A DNA stretch of 64,000 nt. Source: Roseovarius tolerans (GTDB lineage: Bacteria > Pseudomonadota > Alphaproteobacteria > Rhodobacterales > Rhodobacteraceae). The DNA lies in assembly GCF_900109855.1 (NCBI RefSeq), contig NZ_FOBO01000005.1, forward strand, positions 62,001 through 126,000, given 5' to 3'. The translations under genes and the position numbers were made by a program. This document shows, one piece after another, positions 62,594 to 64,000 of the stretch (its first letter is position 1; each line of letters begins with the position of its first letter). The notes beneath the pieces were generated by a model. That model did no database searches and had not been told where the DNA came from. It worked only from the letters and a program-made list of their open reading frames with translations.

Positions 62594-63283
62594 ATGTCCG
62601 ATGCCGATCTGATGAGCCGTCTGCTGGAGGCTGCCAAGCCGCATGTGCCGTTTGACGGATGGAGTGAAACCACGTTGAGATTGGCCGCGCAGGACGCGGA
62701 TATCGCGCCCGGTCTGGTGGCTGCGATCTGCCCGCGTGGGGCGGTCGATCTGGCGCTGGCCTATCATGCCGAGGGCGATGCCGCGATGCTCAAACGGCTG
62801 GAAGAGACTGACCTGAGCGCGATGCGCTTTCGCGATCGGATTGCGTTCGCCGTGCGCGCGCGGCTGGAGGCGGTCGAGGATCGCGAACTGGTGCGGCGCG
62901 GCACCACGCTGTTTTCCCTGCCCAATCATGCCGCCGATGGTGCGAAAGCGATCTGGCAGACCTGCGATCACATCTGGACCGCGCTGGGCGATACCTCGGA
63001 CGATGTGAACTGGTACACCAAGCGCGCCACGCTGTCGGGTGTCTACGGGGCCACGGTGCTCTATTGGCTGGGCGATGACAGCGAGGGCAATGTGCGCACC
63101 TGGGAGTTTCTCGACCGGCGGATCGAGGACGTGATGCAGATCGAGAAATTGAAAGCGCGCGCGCGTGAAAACCGCGCGGTGTCAGGGCTGATGGCCGGGC
63201 CGCTGGCCTTTCTGGGCCGCGTGCGCGCGCCGCAGGCACGGCAACAGACGGGCATGCCGGGGCGCTGGACCGGCCCCAACTAA
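62594..63283 (+). CDS. COQ9 family ubiquinone biosynthesis protein
   Basis: 229 residues. The C-terminal part (WYTKRATLSGVYGATVLYWLGDDSEGN) is the COQ9 signature, and the N-terminal half is a TetR-like all-helical fold. COQ9 binds isoprenes and supports the COQ7 hydroxylation step in ubiquinone synthesis. AAGGAGG precedes the ATG at 62594 (an in-frame TTG lies one codon earlier). It follows rpsU divergently. Confidence 0.86.
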   Translation: MSDADLMSRLLEAAKPHVPFDGWSETTLRLAAQDADIAPGLVAAICPRGAVDLALAYHAEGDAAMLKRLEETDLSAMRFRDRIAFAVRARLEAVEDRELVRRGTTLFSLPNHAADGAKAIWQTCDHIWTALGDTSDDVNWYTKRATLSGVYGATVLYWLGDDSEGNVRTWEFLDRRIEDVMQIEKLKARARENRAVSGLMAGPLAFLGRVRAPQARQQTGMPGRWTGPN

Positions 63284-63301
63284 AGCATAGAGGGACAGGA
63301 C

Positions 63302-64000
63302 ATGAGCGAGACCATGCAGGCGGTCGAAATCACCAAGGCAGGCGGGCCGGAGGTGCTGCAGCCGACCACGCGGCCTGTTCCTGCGCCGCGCGCGGGCGAG
63401 GTGGTGATCCGGCTGGCCTATGCCGGGGTGAACCGGCCTGATGCATTGCAGCGTGCGGGCATGTATGCGCCGCCCCCCACGGCGAGCGATCTGCCGGGTC
63501 TGGAGGGCGCGGGCGAGATCGTGGCGCTTGGCGAGGGTGTCGGAGATTGGGCCATCGGCGATCAGGTTTGCGCGCTGCTGCCCGGCGGCGGCTATGCCGA
63601 ATACGTGGCCTCGCCCGCGGCACATTGCCTGCCCATTCCGGCGGGATTGGGTCTGCGCGAGGCCGCCTGCCTGCCTGAGACGTTTTTCACCGTCTGGTCG
63701 AATGTCTTTCAGCGTGGCGGGCTCAAGGGCGGCGAGCGGTTTCTGGTGCATGGCGGATCGTCGGGTATCGGCACCACGGCCATTCAACTGGCCCGTGAAT
63801 TCGGCGCGCGGGTGTTCACCACCGCAGGCAATGCCGAGAAATGCCGGGTCTGCACCGATCTGGGTGCGGAGCGCGCAATGAATTACCGCGAGGAGGATTT
63901 CGTCGAGGTGCTGCGCGCCGAGGGCGGGGCCGACCTGATCCTCGACATGGTGGGCGGCGATTACCTGCCGCGCAACGTGAAATGTCTCGCCGATGACGGG
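63302..64000 (+). CDS. NAD(P)H-quinone oxidoreductase of the MDR superfamily (PIG3-like), cut by the window end
   Basis: The first 233 residues are visible. GroES-like start (MQAVEITKAGGPEVLQ), the NADPH motif HGGSSGIGTTAIQLA near residue 143, and no catalytic zinc Cys/His set of the alcohol dehydrogenases. It resembles the PIG3/zeta-crystallin-like group that reduces quinones. It starts 18 nt after the COQ9 stop, so the pair may be co-transcribed. The C-terminus lies outside the window. Confidence 0.87.
   Translation, partial: MSETMQAVEITKAGGPEVLQPTTRPVPAPRAGEVVIRLAYAGVNRPDALQRAGMYAPPPTASDLPGLEGAGEIVALGEGVGDWAIGDQVCALLPGGGYAEYVASPAAHCLPIPAGLGLREAACLPETFFTVWSNVFQRGGLKGGERFLVHGGSSGIGTTAIQLAREFGARVFTTAGNAEKCRVCTDLGAERAMNYREEDFVEVLRAEGGADLILDMVGGDYLPRNVKCLADDG

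Noticed and set aside
1-64000. CRISPR arrays, intact insertion sequences, rRNA or tRNA genes
   Set aside because: No regularly spaced repeats, transposase motifs or RNA folds were found by eye on either strand.

Overview
The window is a 64 kb chromosomal stretch from an alphaproteobacterium of the Rhodobacteraceae/Roseobacter group. The evidence is the high GC content (about 65% in sampled coding lines), MipZ, the ParE form of topoisomerase IV, the DUF6525/DUF3008/DUF465 small proteins, poly-hydroxybutyrate genes, TRAP transporters, BluE-type cobalamin genes, ETF-QO, COQ9 and an ArsJ-type arsenic operon. The genus cannot be fixed from sequence reading alone. No rRNA, tRNA, CRISPR array, intact insertion sequence or prophage was seen.

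Layout. 1-8 kb: C-terminus of a histidine kinase, small stress-type proteins, ExoD, a coupled helicase/SDR/EamA set, mipZ, a GNAT protein, a second EamA transporter and an HdeD-like protein. 8-15 kb: aldolase plus glucokinase-like kinase, a phd-doc toxin-antitoxin pair, a peroxiredoxin, parE, then an AT-rich orphan gene abutting the parE stop and a non-coding stretch with a dispersed repeat. 15-19.5 kb: an arsenic operon (ArsR-ArsC fusion, GAPDH, ArsJ, Acr3) in which every junction is a 4-nt stop/start overlap. 19.5-23.4 kb: the Anbu / transglutaminase / alpha-E / ATP-grasp cluster, with a homopolymer frameshift in the ATP-grasp gene. 23.6-25.9 kb: a transglutaminase coupled to an ArsP-type permease and an ArsR. 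25.9-28.1 kb: a coupled DUF6525 - DUF1826 - COG0523 GTPase operon behind a Zur-like palindrome. 28.2-31 kb: threonine kinase, CobD and CobC, which make and attach the aminopropanol arm of cobalamin. 31-37 kb: BKACE enzyme and class III aminotransferase divergent from a truncated RpiR regulator, then a peroxiredoxin, an aldehyde dehydrogenase and a GT25 glycosyltransferase. 37-44 kb: RluA, then a malonate operon (GntR regulator, TRAP transporter, malonyl-CoA decarboxylase, malonyl-CoA synthetase). 44-55 kb: housekeeping genes (RimI, TsaB, NfuA, GreA, ETF-QO, a TPR lipoprotein-biogenesis-like protein, IspE, polyprenyl synthase, TrmN6-like). 55-58 kb: phbB and phbA and an EAL protein. 58-64 kb: Tag glycosylase, RlmN, an amidoligase plus class I glutaminase-like pair, S21, COQ9 and a quinone oxidoreductase cut by the window end.

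The most interesting signals are: (i) two copies of an unnamed modular intergenic repeat at about 14.75 and 31.0 kb; (ii) an identical-pattern 15-bp perfect palindrome in front of both ETF-QO and phbB, suggesting one acyl-CoA/PHB regulon; (iii) the ArsR-ArsC fusion that keeps an internal Shine-Dalgarno and ATG; (iv) an AT-rich 357-codon orphan gene overlapping the end of parE; (v) a G8 frameshift in the Anbu-cluster ATP-grasp gene; (vi) an uncharacterised amidoligase/glutaminase pair; (vii) a truncated RpiR regulator beside three intact operator-like sites; and (viii) an 11-bp tandem repeat family seen twice.
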